The notes: generated from the sequence alone by a model not told the origin. 64,000 nt of DNA from Nocardia amamiensis (GCF_015477605.1 NZ_JADLQX010000011.1:124001-188000); one strand, 5' to 3'; positions 17,586 through 26,585 are shown, counted from the stretch's first letter. A program made the numbers and translations.

Positions 17586-17602
17586 ATTCGACATTGTCGA
17601 AT
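17586..17602. promoter_or_regulatory. IclR operator O2 (17-bp perfect palindrome)
   Basis: ATTCGACATTGTCGAAT, the reverse complement of O1. It lies about 92 bp upstream of the glpF start, in the region expected for the glpF promoter. Two identical 17-bp palindromes in one intergenic region cannot reasonably be chance. Confidence 0.75.
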
Positions 17603-17693
17603 AGGAGCTATGTCCGACTCGGAAATCCCCCCGTAATTTCCGTTTCACGCACGGTCGCGCCCGCGACCTGCGGGGCGAAACGGAGGCTCAACG

Positions 17694-18509
17694 ATGAACT
17701 TCGGCTCAATCTTCCTCAGCGAAGCACTCGGTACCGGGGTACTGCTGCTGCTCGGGGTCGGTGTGGTCGCGAACGTACTGCTGGCCAAGTCCAAAGGACA
17801 GGACGGCGGCTGGCTACTGATCAACATCGGATGGGGGTTCGCGGTGCTAGCCGGCGTTTATGTCGCCTATAAGACCGGCGGACACCTCAATCCTGCGGTC
17901 ACCATCGGCATCCTGTTCAGCGGCGCCGACGAGTACTCCTCCGGAATCGCCATCTCGGGCGCGACCACGCTCGCCTATCTGAGCGGTCAGCTGGCCGGTG
18001 CGTTCCTCGGCGCGACCGTTGCCTACCTGGCCTACAAGCGCCACTTCGACGAGGAGACCGACGAGGAGAAGAAGCTCGCGGTGTTCGCCACCGGCCCCGC
18101 GATCCGCGCCTTCCGCTGGAACTTCGCCACCGAGGTGATCGGCACGTTCACCCTGGTCCTGGTGATCCTCGCGTTCGGACACACCCCCAGCGGACTCGGC
18201 CCGGTCGCGGCGGCGTTCCTCGTCGTCGGCATCGGCGCGTCGCTCGGCGGCCCGACCGGATACGCCATCAACCCGGCTCGCGACCTCGGTCCGCGCATCG
18301 CGCACGCACTGCTGCCGGTCAGCAAGGCCGTGCCGGCCGAGGCAAACCGGGTGCCGGTCACCGTGGGCGCCGGTGCGTCGCTGGAATCTCCGGAAGCCGG
18401 CACCGAACCGCGCGGCAAGAACTCCGACTGGGGTTATGCCTGGGTGCCGGTGCTCGGCCCGCTGGTCGGCGGCGCGCTCGCCGGTCTCGCTGCCCAGTTC
18501 CTGTTCTGA
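17694..18509 (+). CDS. glpF: Glycerol facilitator (aquaglyceroporin)
   Basis: A 271-residue MIP channel with six spans and two half-helices. The first NPA box is GGHLNPAVTIG (66-68) and the second AINPARDLGPR (193-195). The Asp right after Arg in the second box is characteristic of glycerol-conducting rather than water-only channels. A charged loop (DEETDEEKKL) and an acidic insertion near GTEPRGKNSD are local features. GGAGG lies ten bases before the ATG. It is first in the glpF-glpK-glpD operon, 34 bp ahead of glpK2, and is probably controlled by the divergent IclR. Confidence 0.92.
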   Translation: MNFGSIFLSEALGTGVLLLLGVGVVANVLLAKSKGQDGGWLLINIGWGFAVLAGVYVAYKTGGHLNPAVTIGILFSGADEYSSGIAISGATTLAYLSGQLAGAFLGATVAYLAYKRHFDEETDEEKKLAVFATGPAIRAFRWNFATEVIGTFTLVLVILAFGHTPSGLGPVAAAFLVVGIGASLGGPTGYAINPARDLGPRIAHALLPVSKAVPAEANRVPVTVGAGASLESPEAGTEPRGKNSDWGYAWVPVLGPLVGGALAGLAAQFLF

Positions 18510-18543
18510 ATCCATCCGACAGCAGTTTCTCGAAAGGACCGCG

Positions 18544-20064
18544 ATGACCAAGTTCGTCGGCGCCATCGACCAAGGCACCACGAGCACCCGCTTCATGGTG
18601 TTCGACCACAGCGGCAACGAGGTTGCCCGCCACCAGCTCGAGCATGAGCAGATCCTGCCGCGCCCGGGGTGGGTGGAGCACAACCCGACCGAGATCTGGG
18701 AGCGCACCCGCGCGGTCATCCAGAGCACGCTCACCAAGGCCGACCTGGTCGCGAGCGATCTGGCCGCGGTCGGCGTCACCAACCAGCGTGAGACCACGGT
18801 GGTGTGGAACCGTAAGACCGGGCGGCCGTACTGCAACGCCATCGTGTGGCAGGACACCCGCACCGATCGCATCGCCGCCGATCTGGAGAAGGCCGGGCAC
18901 GGCGAAACCATCCGGCGCAAGGCGGGCCTGCCGCCCGCCACGTACTTCTCCGGCGGGAAGCTGCGCTGGATCCTGGACAACGTCCCGGGTGTGGCCGAGG
19001 ACGCCGAGCGCGGCGACGCGCTCTTCGGCACCACCGACACCTGGTTGCTGTGGCAGCTCACCGGCGGCGTGGACGGCGGGGTACACGTCACCGATCCGAC
19101 CAATGCCAGCCGCACCATGCTGATGAGCCTGGAGACGCTGGACTGGGACGACGAGCTGCTGTCGATCTTCGGCATCCCGCGCGCCATGCTGCCCGCCATC
19201 GCTGCCTCGTCCAACCCGGAACTGTTCGGCACCACCCGCGCCGACGGTCCGTTCGGCGGTGCGGTGCCGCTGTCGGGTGTGCTCGGCGACCAGCAGGCGG
19301 CCACGGTGGGGCAGGTCTGCTTCCGTCCCGGCGAAGCCAAGAACACCTACGGCACCGGCAACTTCCTGCTGCTCAACACCGGAACCGAGATCGTGCGATC
19401 GCAGCACGGCCTGCTCACCACGGTCGCCTACCAGCTCGGCTCGGACAAGCCGGTGTACGCGCTGGAGGGTTCGATCGCGGTGACCGGCTCGGCGGTGCAG
19501 TGGCTGCGTGATCAGCTGGGCATCATCTCCGGTGCGGCGCAGAGCGAATCGCTGGCCCGGCAGGCCGAGGACAACGGCGGGGTGTACTTCGTCCCGGCGT
19601 TCTCCGGATTGTTCGCGCCGTACTGGCGCTCGGACGCGCGCGGCGCCATCGTCGGCCTGTCGCGCTACAGCACCAACGCCCATCTCGCGCGGGCGACGCT
19701 GGAATCGATCTGCTACCAGACCCGGGACGTGGTCGAAGCCATGCAGGCCGATTCCGGTGTGAAGCTGGACGTGCTGCGCGTGGACGGCGGCGTCACCGCC
19801 AATGAGCTGTGCATGCAGTTGCAGGCGGACTTCCTCGGTGTGCCGGTGTCGCGTCCGGTAGTCGCCGAGACCACCGCGCTGGGCGCCGCCTACGCGGCGG
19901 GGCTCGCTGTCGGATTCTGGAACGACACCGACGAGCTCGAGCAGAACTGGAACGAGGCCAAGCGCTGGAGCCCGACTTGGTCGGAGGAGCAGCGCGAGCG
20001 CGGTTACGCGCGCTGGAAGAAGGCCGTCGCCCGCACCCTCGATTGGATCGACGTCGACGAATGA
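18544..20064 (+). CDS. glpK: Glycerol kinase, second copy
   Basis: A 506-residue glycerol kinase, the middle gene of glpF-glpK-glpD. Motifs: GAIDQGTTSTRFMVFD (phosphate 1), VTNQRETTVVWNRKTG, AIVWQDTRT, VLGDQQAATVGQVCF with the catalytic Asp, TYGTGNFLLLNTG, and VDGGVTANELCMQLQ (adenosine). Asn in GTGNF matches canonical glycerol kinases, while the other copy at 15106-16620 has Gly there, so this is the better candidate for the main glycerol enzyme. ATG 18544 follows GAAAGGA; a longer frame beginning inside glpF is a shadow. glpD follows 51 bp downstream. Confidence 0.94.
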   Translation: MTKFVGAIDQGTTSTRFMVFDHSGNEVARHQLEHEQILPRPGWVEHNPTEIWERTRAVIQSTLTKADLVASDLAAVGVTNQRETTVVWNRKTGRPYCNAIVWQDTRTDRIAADLEKAGHGETIRRKAGLPPATYFSGGKLRWILDNVPGVAEDAERGDALFGTTDTWLLWQLTGGVDGGVHVTDPTNASRTMLMSLETLDWDDELLSIFGIPRAMLPAIAASSNPELFGTTRADGPFGGAVPLSGVLGDQQAATVGQVCFRPGEAKNTYGTGNFLLLNTGTEIVRSQHGLLTTVAYQLGSDKPVYALEGSIAVTGSAVQWLRDQLGIISGAAQSESLARQAEDNGGVYFVPAFSGLFAPYWRSDARGAIVGLSRYSTNAHLARATLESICYQTRDVVEAMQADSGVKLDVLRVDGGVTANELCMQLQADFLGVPVSRPVVAETTALGAAYAAGLAVGFWNDTDELEQNWNEAKRWSPTWSEEQRERGYARWKKAVARTLDWIDVDE

Positions 20065-20115
20065 GGGGCGACGTCGGCCTATCCGAATAACACCGAAACA
20101 AGGAGAGATACCGCT

Positions 20116-21795
20116 GTGTCCGCACGATTGGACTCCCAGTACCGCGCCCGCGCGGTGAACTCACTCGGCGACACCGAGATCGATGTGCTCGTCATCGGCG
20201 GCGGCGTGGTCGGCGCGGGCGCCGCCCTCGACGCCGCCTCCCGCGGCCTGTCCGTGACCCTGGTCGAGGCCAGGGACTTCGCTGCGGGCACCTCGAGCCG
20301 CTCCAGCAAGCTGATCCATGGCGGCTTGCGCTATCTGGAGCAGCTCGACTTCTGGCTGGTGCGCGAGGCGTTGAAGGAGCGCAGCCTGCTGCTGCACCGC
20401 CTCGCACCCCACCTGGTGCGGCCCGTTCCGTTCCTGCTGCCGTTGCGGCATCGGGTGTGGGAGCGCGCCTACATCGGAGCGGGTGTCGCGCTGTACGACA
20501 CCATCGGCGGTGCCCGCGCGCTGCCGATGCACCGGCACTTGTCCCGCACGCGCGCCCTGGAACTGGCGCCCGCGTTGCGCGCGGACGCGCTGACCGGCGC
20601 CATCCGGTACTTCGACGCACAGGTCGACGACGCCCGCCACACCATGATGATCGCCCGCACCGCGGCCCAGCACGGCGCGACCGTGCTCACCCGCACCAAG
20701 GTGACCGCGCTGCTGCGTGACGGCGAACGCGTGGTCGGCGCGGAGGTCACCGATCTGGAGACCGGCCGGGCGCACACCGTGCGCGCGCGCCGGGTGATCA
20801 GCGCGACCGGCGTGTGGACCGACGAGATGAACCGGATGACCGGGGTCGATTTCCCGTTCCACGTCCGCATGTCCAAGGGCGTGCACATCCTGGTGCCGCG
20901 CCACCGCCTGAACCTGGACACCGGCTTGATCACGCGCACCGAGAAGAGCGTGCTTTTCGTCATCCCGTGGCACGCGCACTGGATCATCGGAACCACCGAC
21001 ACGGATTGGTCGCTGGACAAGGACCACCCGGCCGCCAGCAATGCCGACGTGCAGTACCTGCTCGACCACGTCAACCGAGTGCTGCGCGACCCGCTCACCC
21101 ACGAGGACATCGTCGGCACCTACGCGGGGCTGCGCCCGCTGCTGTCCGGCGCGTCGGCCGACACCGCGACGCTCTCCCGGGAGCACGCGGTCGCCGAACC
21201 GGCCCCCGGGTTGTTCGTGATCGCGGGCGGCAAGTACACCACCTACCGCGTGATGGCCGCCGACGTCGTCGACGCGGCCGTTGCGGGGCTCGGCCGGGCG
21301 GCCGCCCCGTCGGTGACCGAGCATCTGCCGATCATCGGCGCGGTGGGATACCAGGAACTCGCCGCCGACCTGGACAGCCTCGCCCAGCGCGCGGGCCTGC
21401 CGAGGGCGACGGTCGAGCGGCTGCTCGGGCGCTACGGTTCGGCGATCACCGACCTGTTCGACCTGATCGAACGCGAACCCGAGCTCGGCAAACCGCTGGC
21501 CGGTGCGCCGGACTACCTCGGCGCCGAGGCGGTGTACGCGGTGACCCACGAGGGCGCGCTGCACCTGGACGACGTGCTCACCCGCCGGACCCGGATCTCC
21601 ATCGAGGCGTCCGACCGCGGACTGGCCGCAGGCCCGGAGGTGGCCTGGCTGATCGGCGCCCACCTGGGCTGGGACGCCGCCACCACTGAGCGCGAGATCA
21701 CCCGCTACCGCGATCGCGTGTATGCCGAGCTGGCCGCCAATCAGGCGGCCGACGACGAATCCGCCAACGCGGCCCGGCTGGTCGCCGTCGCCTGA
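20116..21795 (+). CDS. glpD: Aerobic glycerol-3-phosphate dehydrogenase
   Basis: A 559-residue FAD enzyme that oxidises glycerol 3-phosphate to dihydroxyacetone phosphate and passes electrons to the quinone pool at the membrane. The Rossmann motif VLVIGGGVVGAGAALDAASRG is near residue 25, followed by SSRSSKLIHGGLRYLEQ, a GlpD signature, and FVIPWHAHWIIGTTDTDW. Near the end of the FAD domain are TYAGLRPLL and IAGGKYTTYRVMA, then the C-terminal GlpD helical domain. GTG 20116 has AGGAGAG ten bases upstream. It completes the glycerol operon and is followed by a strong terminator. Confidence 0.95.
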   Translation: MSARLDSQYRARAVNSLGDTEIDVLVIGGGVVGAGAALDAASRGLSVTLVEARDFAAGTSSRSSKLIHGGLRYLEQLDFWLVREALKERSLLLHRLAPHLVRPVPFLLPLRHRVWERAYIGAGVALYDTIGGARALPMHRHLSRTRALELAPALRADALTGAIRYFDAQVDDARHTMMIARTAAQHGATVLTRTKVTALLRDGERVVGAEVTDLETGRAHTVRARRVISATGVWTDEMNRMTGVDFPFHVRMSKGVHILVPRHRLNLDTGLITRTEKSVLFVIPWHAHWIIGTTDTDWSLDKDHPAASNADVQYLLDHVNRVLRDPLTHEDIVGTYAGLRPLLSGASADTATLSREHAVAEPAPGLFVIAGGKYTTYRVMAADVVDAAVAGLGRAAAPSVTEHLPIIGAVGYQELAADLDSLAQRAGLPRATVERLLGRYGSAITDLFDLIEREPELGKPLAGAPDYLGAEAVYAVTHEGALHLDDVLTRRTRISIEASDRGLAAGPEVAWLIGAHLGWDAATTEREITRYRDRVYAELAANQAADDESANAARLVAVA

Positions 21796-21802
21796 GCCCG
21801 TG

Positions 21803-21833
21803 CGTGGCACGGTTCCCGGCGAACCGTGCCACG
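21803..21833 (+). terminator. Terminator of the glpF-glpK-glpD operon
   Basis: CGTGGCACGGTTC (21803-21815) and GAACCGTGCCACG (21821-21833) form a perfect 13-bp stem with a 5-nt loop, 7 bp after the glpD stop. Confidence 0.8.
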
Positions 21834-22139
21834 CCGTACCCACTCCGTCCATACCGGGTCCCGCGCGAAGTCGACTGATTGCCTCATCCGGAAAGGTGTA
21901 GGAGGCGAATAGGCCATGACCGCCGAGGGATGGTTCCCACCCGTAGGTGATGTGCACCTGCGGATTTGGCTCGCTGACGTGGCGTTCGACTACGCGGCGG
22001 CCGCGGCTGGGCTGGGGCAACCCCACCCGTCGAGTGCGCCATCGCCTGGATGTATGCCGTGTCGACGGCCCGCCACGAATCCGCCGACACGGCTGACCGC
22101 GGGCGTGGCGTGGTCCCGCTCAACCGTGGCGCGCCGTGG
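21834..22139. other. Intergenic stretch without a supported gene
   Basis: About 300 bp between the glp terminator and the small acidic gene. Frames here are short or antisense shadows with poor third-position bias. An AGGAGGCGAAT followed by ATG at 21916 looks like a start site, but the following frame loses coding character within about 40 codons. I see no RNA gene. Confidence 0.4.
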
Positions 22140-22304
22140 TCACCCGTCCATGCCGCCGTGCCCGCGTGGAGTCGACTCGTCGGTCTCCAGCTCTTCGTCG
22201 GTGGGATGCTCGTCGGCGTGCGTGGGCTTGGTGTGCTCGTCGGCGAAATCCGCGTCCTGCCGCATCGACTCCGCCGTGGTGGGATCGATATTCGGTGTGC
22301 TCAT
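22140..22304 (-). CDS. Small acidic hypothetical protein
   Basis: A 54-residue protein rich in Asp, Glu, Thr and His, with no predicted fold and probably disordered. From the ATG at 22304 codon usage is strongly GC3-biased (for example CCCACCGACGAAGAGCTGGA), which argues that it is real. Upstream in the same frame the sequence is Arg-rich and overlaps the methyltransferase start, so the short version is chosen. The Shine-Dalgarno is weak. Function unknown; it is divergent from the methyltransferase gene at 22412. Confidence 0.5.
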   Translation of the reverse strand: MSTPNIDPTTAESMRQDADFADEHTKPTHADEHPTDEELETDESTPRGHGGMDG

Positions 22305-22411
22305 ACCCGGCGCGTACCCGGTCGTAGGCCCTCGACGCAGGGTGCCGGTAGACGGTCCCCGGCCGTTCTCGATCTTGACCTCGAGCGTGGTTGAGGATGG
22401 ACCATGGAGCC

Positions 22412-23086
22412 ATGACTCGTCCAGCTGATTTCTGGAATTCCGTCTACGACGATGACACCGCTCCCTGGGTGATCGGCGAGCCACAGCCCGCCATCGTCGA
22501 ACTCGAACGCGAGGGGTGGATCACCGGACGTGTGCTAGATCCCGGCTGCGGTGCGGGCGAGCACACGATTCTGCTGACCAGACTCGGGTACGACGTGCGC
22601 GGCATCGACATGTCGCCCAGCGCGGTGGAGTATGCCCGCGCCAATGCGGCCGCTCAGGGCGTGCCGGCAGCCGTGTTCGAAGTGGCCGATGCGCTCACGC
22701 TGGGCGACCGAGCGGATTTCGCCGGTGACCCGCCCGGCTCCGCGCCCGCGTTCGACACCATCGTCGACAGCGCGTTGTTCCATGTTTTCGGGACCGAGGA
22801 CGCGGAGCGCGCCGCATATGTCCGCAGCCTGCACGCGATCTGCAAGCCCGGCGGCGTTCTCCATGTGCTCGCGCTCTCGGACACCGAGCCCGGGTTCGGC
22901 CCTAGGATCAGCGACACCCTGATCCGGGAATCCTTCCGCGACGGCTGGACGGTGGAGGACCTGCGCCCCGCGCGGTACCGGGGACGGATCACCGACACGG
23001 TGGCCCAGAACGCGGAAGGACTGGAGGTCTCCGAGTCCGGCAAAGTCGACCTCGCCGCGTGGCTGGCCAGGATCCGCCGCGAGTGA
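22412..23086 (+). CDS. Class I SAM-dependent methyltransferase
   Basis: A 224-residue Rossmann methyltransferase. Motif I is VLDPGCGAGEHT (about 43-54), motif II is RGIDMSPSAVEYAR with the acidic SAM-ribose residue, and FDTIVDSALFHVF corresponds to motif IV. The N-terminal DFWNSVYDDDTAPWVIGEPQP resembles thiopurine or tellurite-type small-molecule methyltransferases, but the acceptor is not identifiable. ATG 22412 has GGAG upstream; an earlier start at 22391 adds seven residues and cannot be excluded. Confidence 0.82.
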   Translation: MTRPADFWNSVYDDDTAPWVIGEPQPAIVELEREGWITGRVLDPGCGAGEHTILLTRLGYDVRGIDMSPSAVEYARANAAAQGVPAAVFEVADALTLGDRADFAGDPPGSAPAFDTIVDSALFHVFGTEDAERAAYVRSLHAICKPGGVLHVLALSDTEPGFGPRISDTLIRESFRDGWTVEDLRPARYRGRITDTVAQNAEGLEVSESGKVDLAAWLARIRRE

Positions 23087-23226
23087 CGCCGGCACCCTGC
23101 TGTCCGGCGGCACGCTGATCGGTCTTGCCGACGATGCGGCGCTGCACTAGCGTCCTGCTCTCGCGAGACCACTTGGTCTCCAATCCCGGTGCGACGTGCC
23201 CGCCGCACGACGTGGGACCTGCGTTC

Positions 23227-23316
23227 ATGATCGGAGCCGATTCGATGGCGATGCTGCTGTACTACATCCTGCTGCCGCTCTATCTAGCCGAAGCCTTCTT
23301 CCGTCTGCTGGACTGA
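23227..23316 (+). CDS. Possible 29-residue hydrophobic peptide
   Basis: A short frame coding MIGADSMAM followed by a hydrophobic span (LLYYILLPLYLAEAFF). It would be a single-span membrane micropeptide between the methyltransferase and the convergent winged-helix gene. No strong ribosome binding site is seen and an in-frame extension upstream exists. It is listed because the composition is unlike chance GC-rich sequence. Confidence 0.25.
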   Translation: MIGADSMAMLLYYILLPLYLAEAFFRLLD

Positions 23317-23322
23317 GCGGGG

Positions 23323-24402
23323 TCAGGTCCAGCGCACCACGGGAGCAGCCGCTCCGGCGGTCTCGGCCATCAGACCAGCACTGTTCTCCGCGTCCGCCCG
23401 CTGCCGTGCCGACAGCGGCTCGAAACAGGTGACCGTCAGTTCGTTCTCGGCACGTCGGTAGCGCCAGGTGCCGACCACCTCACCGGCGGACAGCACCGCA
23501 CCGGGTGCCGCGAGGGCGCGCCACACTTCATGGCGGCGCGCACGATCCGGTACCAGAAGCTGGCGATCGACCTGCCGGAGATAGCCGTCGTTCGGCGGTA
23601 CCAGGACCACGCCCTCGGCCTCGGGCGCCGACCGCACCGCGTCGAGCAGGGGCTCGGGGAGCTCGAGGCCGCGCCCTTCGATGCGGACGCGCACGAGTTC
23701 GGCGCCGAGTGTCTTCCAGGCGGCTGTGGGATCGCTGCCGAGCCAGTCACGGAACTGCGTTCGCGTCGTCGGGCCGTTCGCCCGAAAGTAAGCCTCGAGC
23801 AATGCGACTCGCGGGTGCTCGACCCGCACACGCTGATGCTCGGGAGCCGGATGGAGCATGGTCGCCCGCTGTCGTGTAGCGAGGACGATCCCGGCCCGGC
23901 ATCCGGCGGCACGGAACATCCCATCCGGCACATGCGTGGCCGCGCAGCGCTGACACCAGGTGACCAACTCTGGGCGGACCCGGGCGGTGACCTCGGCGCT
24001 GGCTCGGCCTTTGGTCATCGGCGTGGTCACCACCGCCGTCAACGCGGCCGCGACCTCCGCCACGGCCGCGAGATACGCCGATCCGCCCTCGTCCGTCGCC
24101 ACCGGGGCCACGGCGTCGCACACCGTGTCCAGCATGGCCAGCGGATGGGCATGTGGAGCGCCGCGCACCGACCAGACACTCACCAGCGGGCCGTCCGGCC
24201 GGACCGCCTCGGCGACGGGCGTGCGGCCGATCACCGCGGTGCGCTGGATCAGTGACTGCTCCGGTCCCCCGCCACGACCGCCTTGCACACCGAGCAGAAG
24301 GAGGTCATCGAGCGCGTCGGTGCGGTCCGCGCCGTGCAAACCTTGCCCGCGCCAGCGGAATCCGAGCCAACCAGCCCGTTCGACGGCGATCGCTTGCGCC
24401 AT
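23323..24402 (-). CDS. Winged-helix DNA-binding domain protein (HTH_42/AlkZ-like)
   Basis: A 359-residue protein of the crosslink-repair-glycosylase-like winged-helix family. The N-terminus (RAGWLGFRWRGQGL) and the string of winged-helix units, including ARVALLEAYFRANGPTTRTQFRDWLGSD and VVGTWRYRRAENELTVTCFEPLS at the end, fit the family. Related proteins include DNA glycosylases acting on interstrand crosslinks, with a Q-x-Q or Q-x-D motif, but that motif is not clear here, so enzymatic activity is uncertain. It ends 6 bp from the preceding micro-ORF in convergent orientation and has its own upstream region. Confidence 0.75.
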   Translation of the reverse strand: MAQAIAVERAGWLGFRWRGQGLHGADRTDALDDLLLLGVQGGRGGGPEQSLIQRTAVIGRTPVAEAVRPDGPLVSVWSVRGAPHAHPLAMLDTVCDAVAPVATDEGGSAYLAAVAEVAAALTAVVTTPMTKGRASAEVTARVRPELVTWCQRCAATHVPDGMFRAAGCRAGIVLATRQRATMLHPAPEHQRVRVEHPRVALLEAYFRANGPTTRTQFRDWLGSDPTAAWKTLGAELVRVRIEGRGLELPEPLLDAVRSAPEAEGVVLVPPNDGYLRQVDRQLLVPDRARRHEVWRALAAPGAVLSAGEVVGTWRYRRAENELTVTCFEPLSARQRADAENSAGLMAETAGAAAPVVRWT

Positions 24403-24520
24403 GGGCCCACTCTATTGCCTCCGGTCGCCGCACCTGACGCGCTCGGCACCTGCCATTACGGCTATCGCCCCGTCCGGTGTACTCCGCCCCGCACGCCCGA
24501 GGTCAGTGCCTACAGCCCGG

Positions 24521-24991
24521 CTAACCGGCCTGTTCGGCGCCCGGCGGCTGGTGGAAGCCCGGCCCCGCCTTGGGTTCGACCTCGCGCGGGTCGAGCGGCT
24601 CGCGGCAGTGGTCGCAAACCAGCAGCGGCGAGGTCTCGTGCCCGCAGCGGCGATGTTCGAGCACGATCGGCGGGCCTTCCGCCCCGACCAGGTGCTTGTC
24701 GCCCCAGACCATCATGGAGATGACGATCGGATACAGCTCGCGGCCCGCGGCGGTGAGGTGGTAGTCGACGCGTCCGCCGCCGTGGTCGGTGCGGGTGAGA
24801 ATGCCCGCGTCGATCAGCATGCGCAGGCGGCTGGTGAGCAGATTGCGGTTGGTGATGCCGATGTTGCGGGCGAAATCGCTGAAGCGGTGCACCCCGAAGA
24901 ACGCCTCGGCGATCAGCAGGATGGTCCACCGGTCGCCGAGCAGTTCGACGACGCGGGTGACCGAATCGTCGACCGGGCGCCGGAGTGTCAT
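24521..24991 (-). CDS. HxlR-family transcriptional regulator with a zinc-ribbon-like tail
   Basis: A 156-residue regulator. The HxlR winged helix covers about 10-105: LLGDRWTILLIAEAFFGVHRFSDFARNIGITNRNLLTSRL, then wing DHGGGRVDYHLTAAGRELYPI. After it comes a Cys/His-rich tail, HRRCGHETSPLLVCDHCREPL, with C-x2-C spacing that could bind zinc or sense metal or redox. It is divergent from a P450 gene, with repeated GGTAT/TACC half-sites between the two starts, so it probably regulates that P450 and itself. The start at 24991 fits the HxlR alignment. Confidence 0.85.
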   Translation of the reverse strand: MTLRRPVDDSVTRVVELLGDRWTILLIAEAFFGVHRFSDFARNIGITNRNLLTSRLRMLIDAGILTRTDHGGGRVDYHLTAAGRELYPIVISMMVWGDKHLVGAEGPPIVLEHRRCGHETSPLLVCDHCREPLDPREVEPKAGPGFHQPPGAEQAG

Positions 24992-25014
24992 GGCGACATT
25001 TTCGCATCCCCCGC

Positions 25015-25052
25015 CGGTATTGCTTTCCTACCGACGGTATCGGAATAATACC
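25015..25052. promoter_or_regulatory. Cluster of GGTA/TACC half-sites between HxlR and P450 genes
   Basis: Half-sites CGGTA (25015-25019), TACCG (25029-25033), CGGTA (25035-25039) and ATACC (25048-25052) alternate in orientation. They build palindromes TACCGACGGTA (25029-25039) and GGTAT-N7-ATACC (25036-25052). Their place between divergent genes suggests the HxlR operator. Confidence 0.5.
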
Positions 25053-25096
25053 AACAAGCCCGGCGCCGACTCCGGGCCGGACAGCTGGGAGTGTCG

Positions 25097-26350
25097 ATGA
25101 CGACCACGAACCATCCGACGGACGACTACGTGCGGCTGCTCGACCCGGCGGTGCGGCCGGACCCGTACCCGCTCTTCGCCCGGCTGCGCGAGTCCGGCCC
25201 GTTCCGGATCGGCACCGCACCCGTGGTCGTACTGACCCGTTACGACGACTGCGCCGCGATGCTGCGCGATCCGCGGGCCAGCGTCGACCGGTCGCTCGCG
25301 CGGTTGCAGCTCGGTGCCATGCCCATCTACGACGGAACACGCGAAGACGGTGCGGCACAGGCGAAACCCTCGTTCCTCTTCCTCGACCCGCCGGACCACA
25401 CCCGCCTGCGCCGCCTGGTGTCGAAGGCGTTCACCCCACGCGTCGTGCGGCGGCTGGAGCCGCGGATCACCGAGATCGTCGACGATCTGCTCGACCAGCG
25501 CGCCCGTGCGGGAACCTTCGACGCGGTCGAGCACTTGGCCTATCCGCTCCCCGTCACAGTGATCTGCGAACTGCTCGGCGTACCGTTGGAAGACGAAGCG
25601 CGGCTGAGTAATTGGTCCGCGTTGCTGTCCCGCACGCTCGATCCGACCTCGCGCGCGGCTCCGCAGTTCCGCGCCGACAAGGCCGAAATCCAGCGCGCGG
25701 GCACCGAATTGCACGCCTACTTCGAAGAACTCACCGAGCGCCGGCGCCGCACGCCGGGCCCGGACCTGCTGTCCGAACTCATCGCGGCCGAGGACGCCGG
25801 TGACGTGCTCACCCACGCGGAGCTCATCTCGACCTGCGCGCTGCTACTGGTCGCGGGACATGAGACCACGGTCAACCTCATCGCCAACGCGACCCTCGCC
25901 TTGCTGCGCAGGCCGCACGAACTCGCCGCACTCCGCGCGGACCCGGACCGAGGCCCCGGCGTGGTCGAGGAGACGCTGCGGTTCGACCCTCCGGTCCAGC
26001 TGATTCCACGCATCGCCGCCGACGATCTGACCATCGGCGGCATGGACATCCAGCGCGGCGACCTGGTGGTGCTGCTGATCGCCGCCGCACATCGCGATCC
26101 CGCTGTGTTCGCCGACCCCGACCGATTCGATCCGGCCCGCGACAACCGCCACTTGGCCTTCGGACTCGGAGCCCACTTCTGCGTCGGCGCGCCGCTGGCC
26201 CGCTTGGAAGCGCGGGTAGCGCTGACCCGGTTCGCCCAGCGCGTCGAATCCCCATCGCTACCCATGGACCCTCCGCGCTACCGGGAACACGTCAACCTAC
26301 GTGGACCCGCGCAGTTGCCCATCGATTTCGTGGCCATTCGACCGCGGTAG
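25097..26350 (+). CDS. Cytochrome P450
   Basis: A 417-residue soluble bacterial P450. The I-helix oxygen-binding motif A-G-H-E-T-T, the K-helix E-E-T-L-R, and the heme loop FGLGAHFCVGAPLAR with the Cys ligand are all canonical. An N-terminal VRPDPYPLFARLRESGP matches CYP107/CYP105-like enzymes, but the family cannot be assigned. It needs ferredoxin and ferredoxin reductase partners, which are not adjacent. The ATG at 25097 follows GGGAG with normal spacing; a GTG two codons earlier is too close to that site. Likely controlled by the divergent HxlR regulator. Confidence 0.92.
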   Translation: MTTTNHPTDDYVRLLDPAVRPDPYPLFARLRESGPFRIGTAPVVVLTRYDDCAAMLRDPRASVDRSLARLQLGAMPIYDGTREDGAAQAKPSFLFLDPPDHTRLRRLVSKAFTPRVVRRLEPRITEIVDDLLDQRARAGTFDAVEHLAYPLPVTVICELLGVPLEDEARLSNWSALLSRTLDPTSRAAPQFRADKAEIQRAGTELHAYFEELTERRRRTPGPDLLSELIAAEDAGDVLTHAELISTCALLLVAGHETTVNLIANATLALLRRPHELAALRADPDRGPGVVEETLRFDPPVQLIPRIAADDLTIGGMDIQRGDLVVLLIAAAHRDPAVFADPDRFDPARDNRHLAFGLGAHFCVGAPLARLEARVALTRFAQRVESPSLPMDPPRYREHVNLRGPAQLPIDFVAIRPR

Positions 26351-26585
26351 CTGTGATGTCTCATGCCGTCGGCGCCTCGGGCGTGGTCTCGAAGACGCGC
26401 GAAAGCACCTGTCGCCGAGTTTCATCGGCCTGCCAGTGCGGGATGCGTGCCAGCGAGGCTTGCGGGCTTTACGTGTGTGCGCGGCAAGGGCGGCAGCGTG
26501 CTGCTCGACGACTGCTGGCACGCGACCTCGACCGGGACTGAGGTCGATCCGGTTCGCTCGGCTGATCGACGCGGGTAGACGGAAT

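Noticed and set aside
15187..17604. Long plus-strand ORF across glpK1 and iclR
   Set aside because: Antisense shadow; the minus strand encodes recognisable glycerol kinase and IclR proteins.
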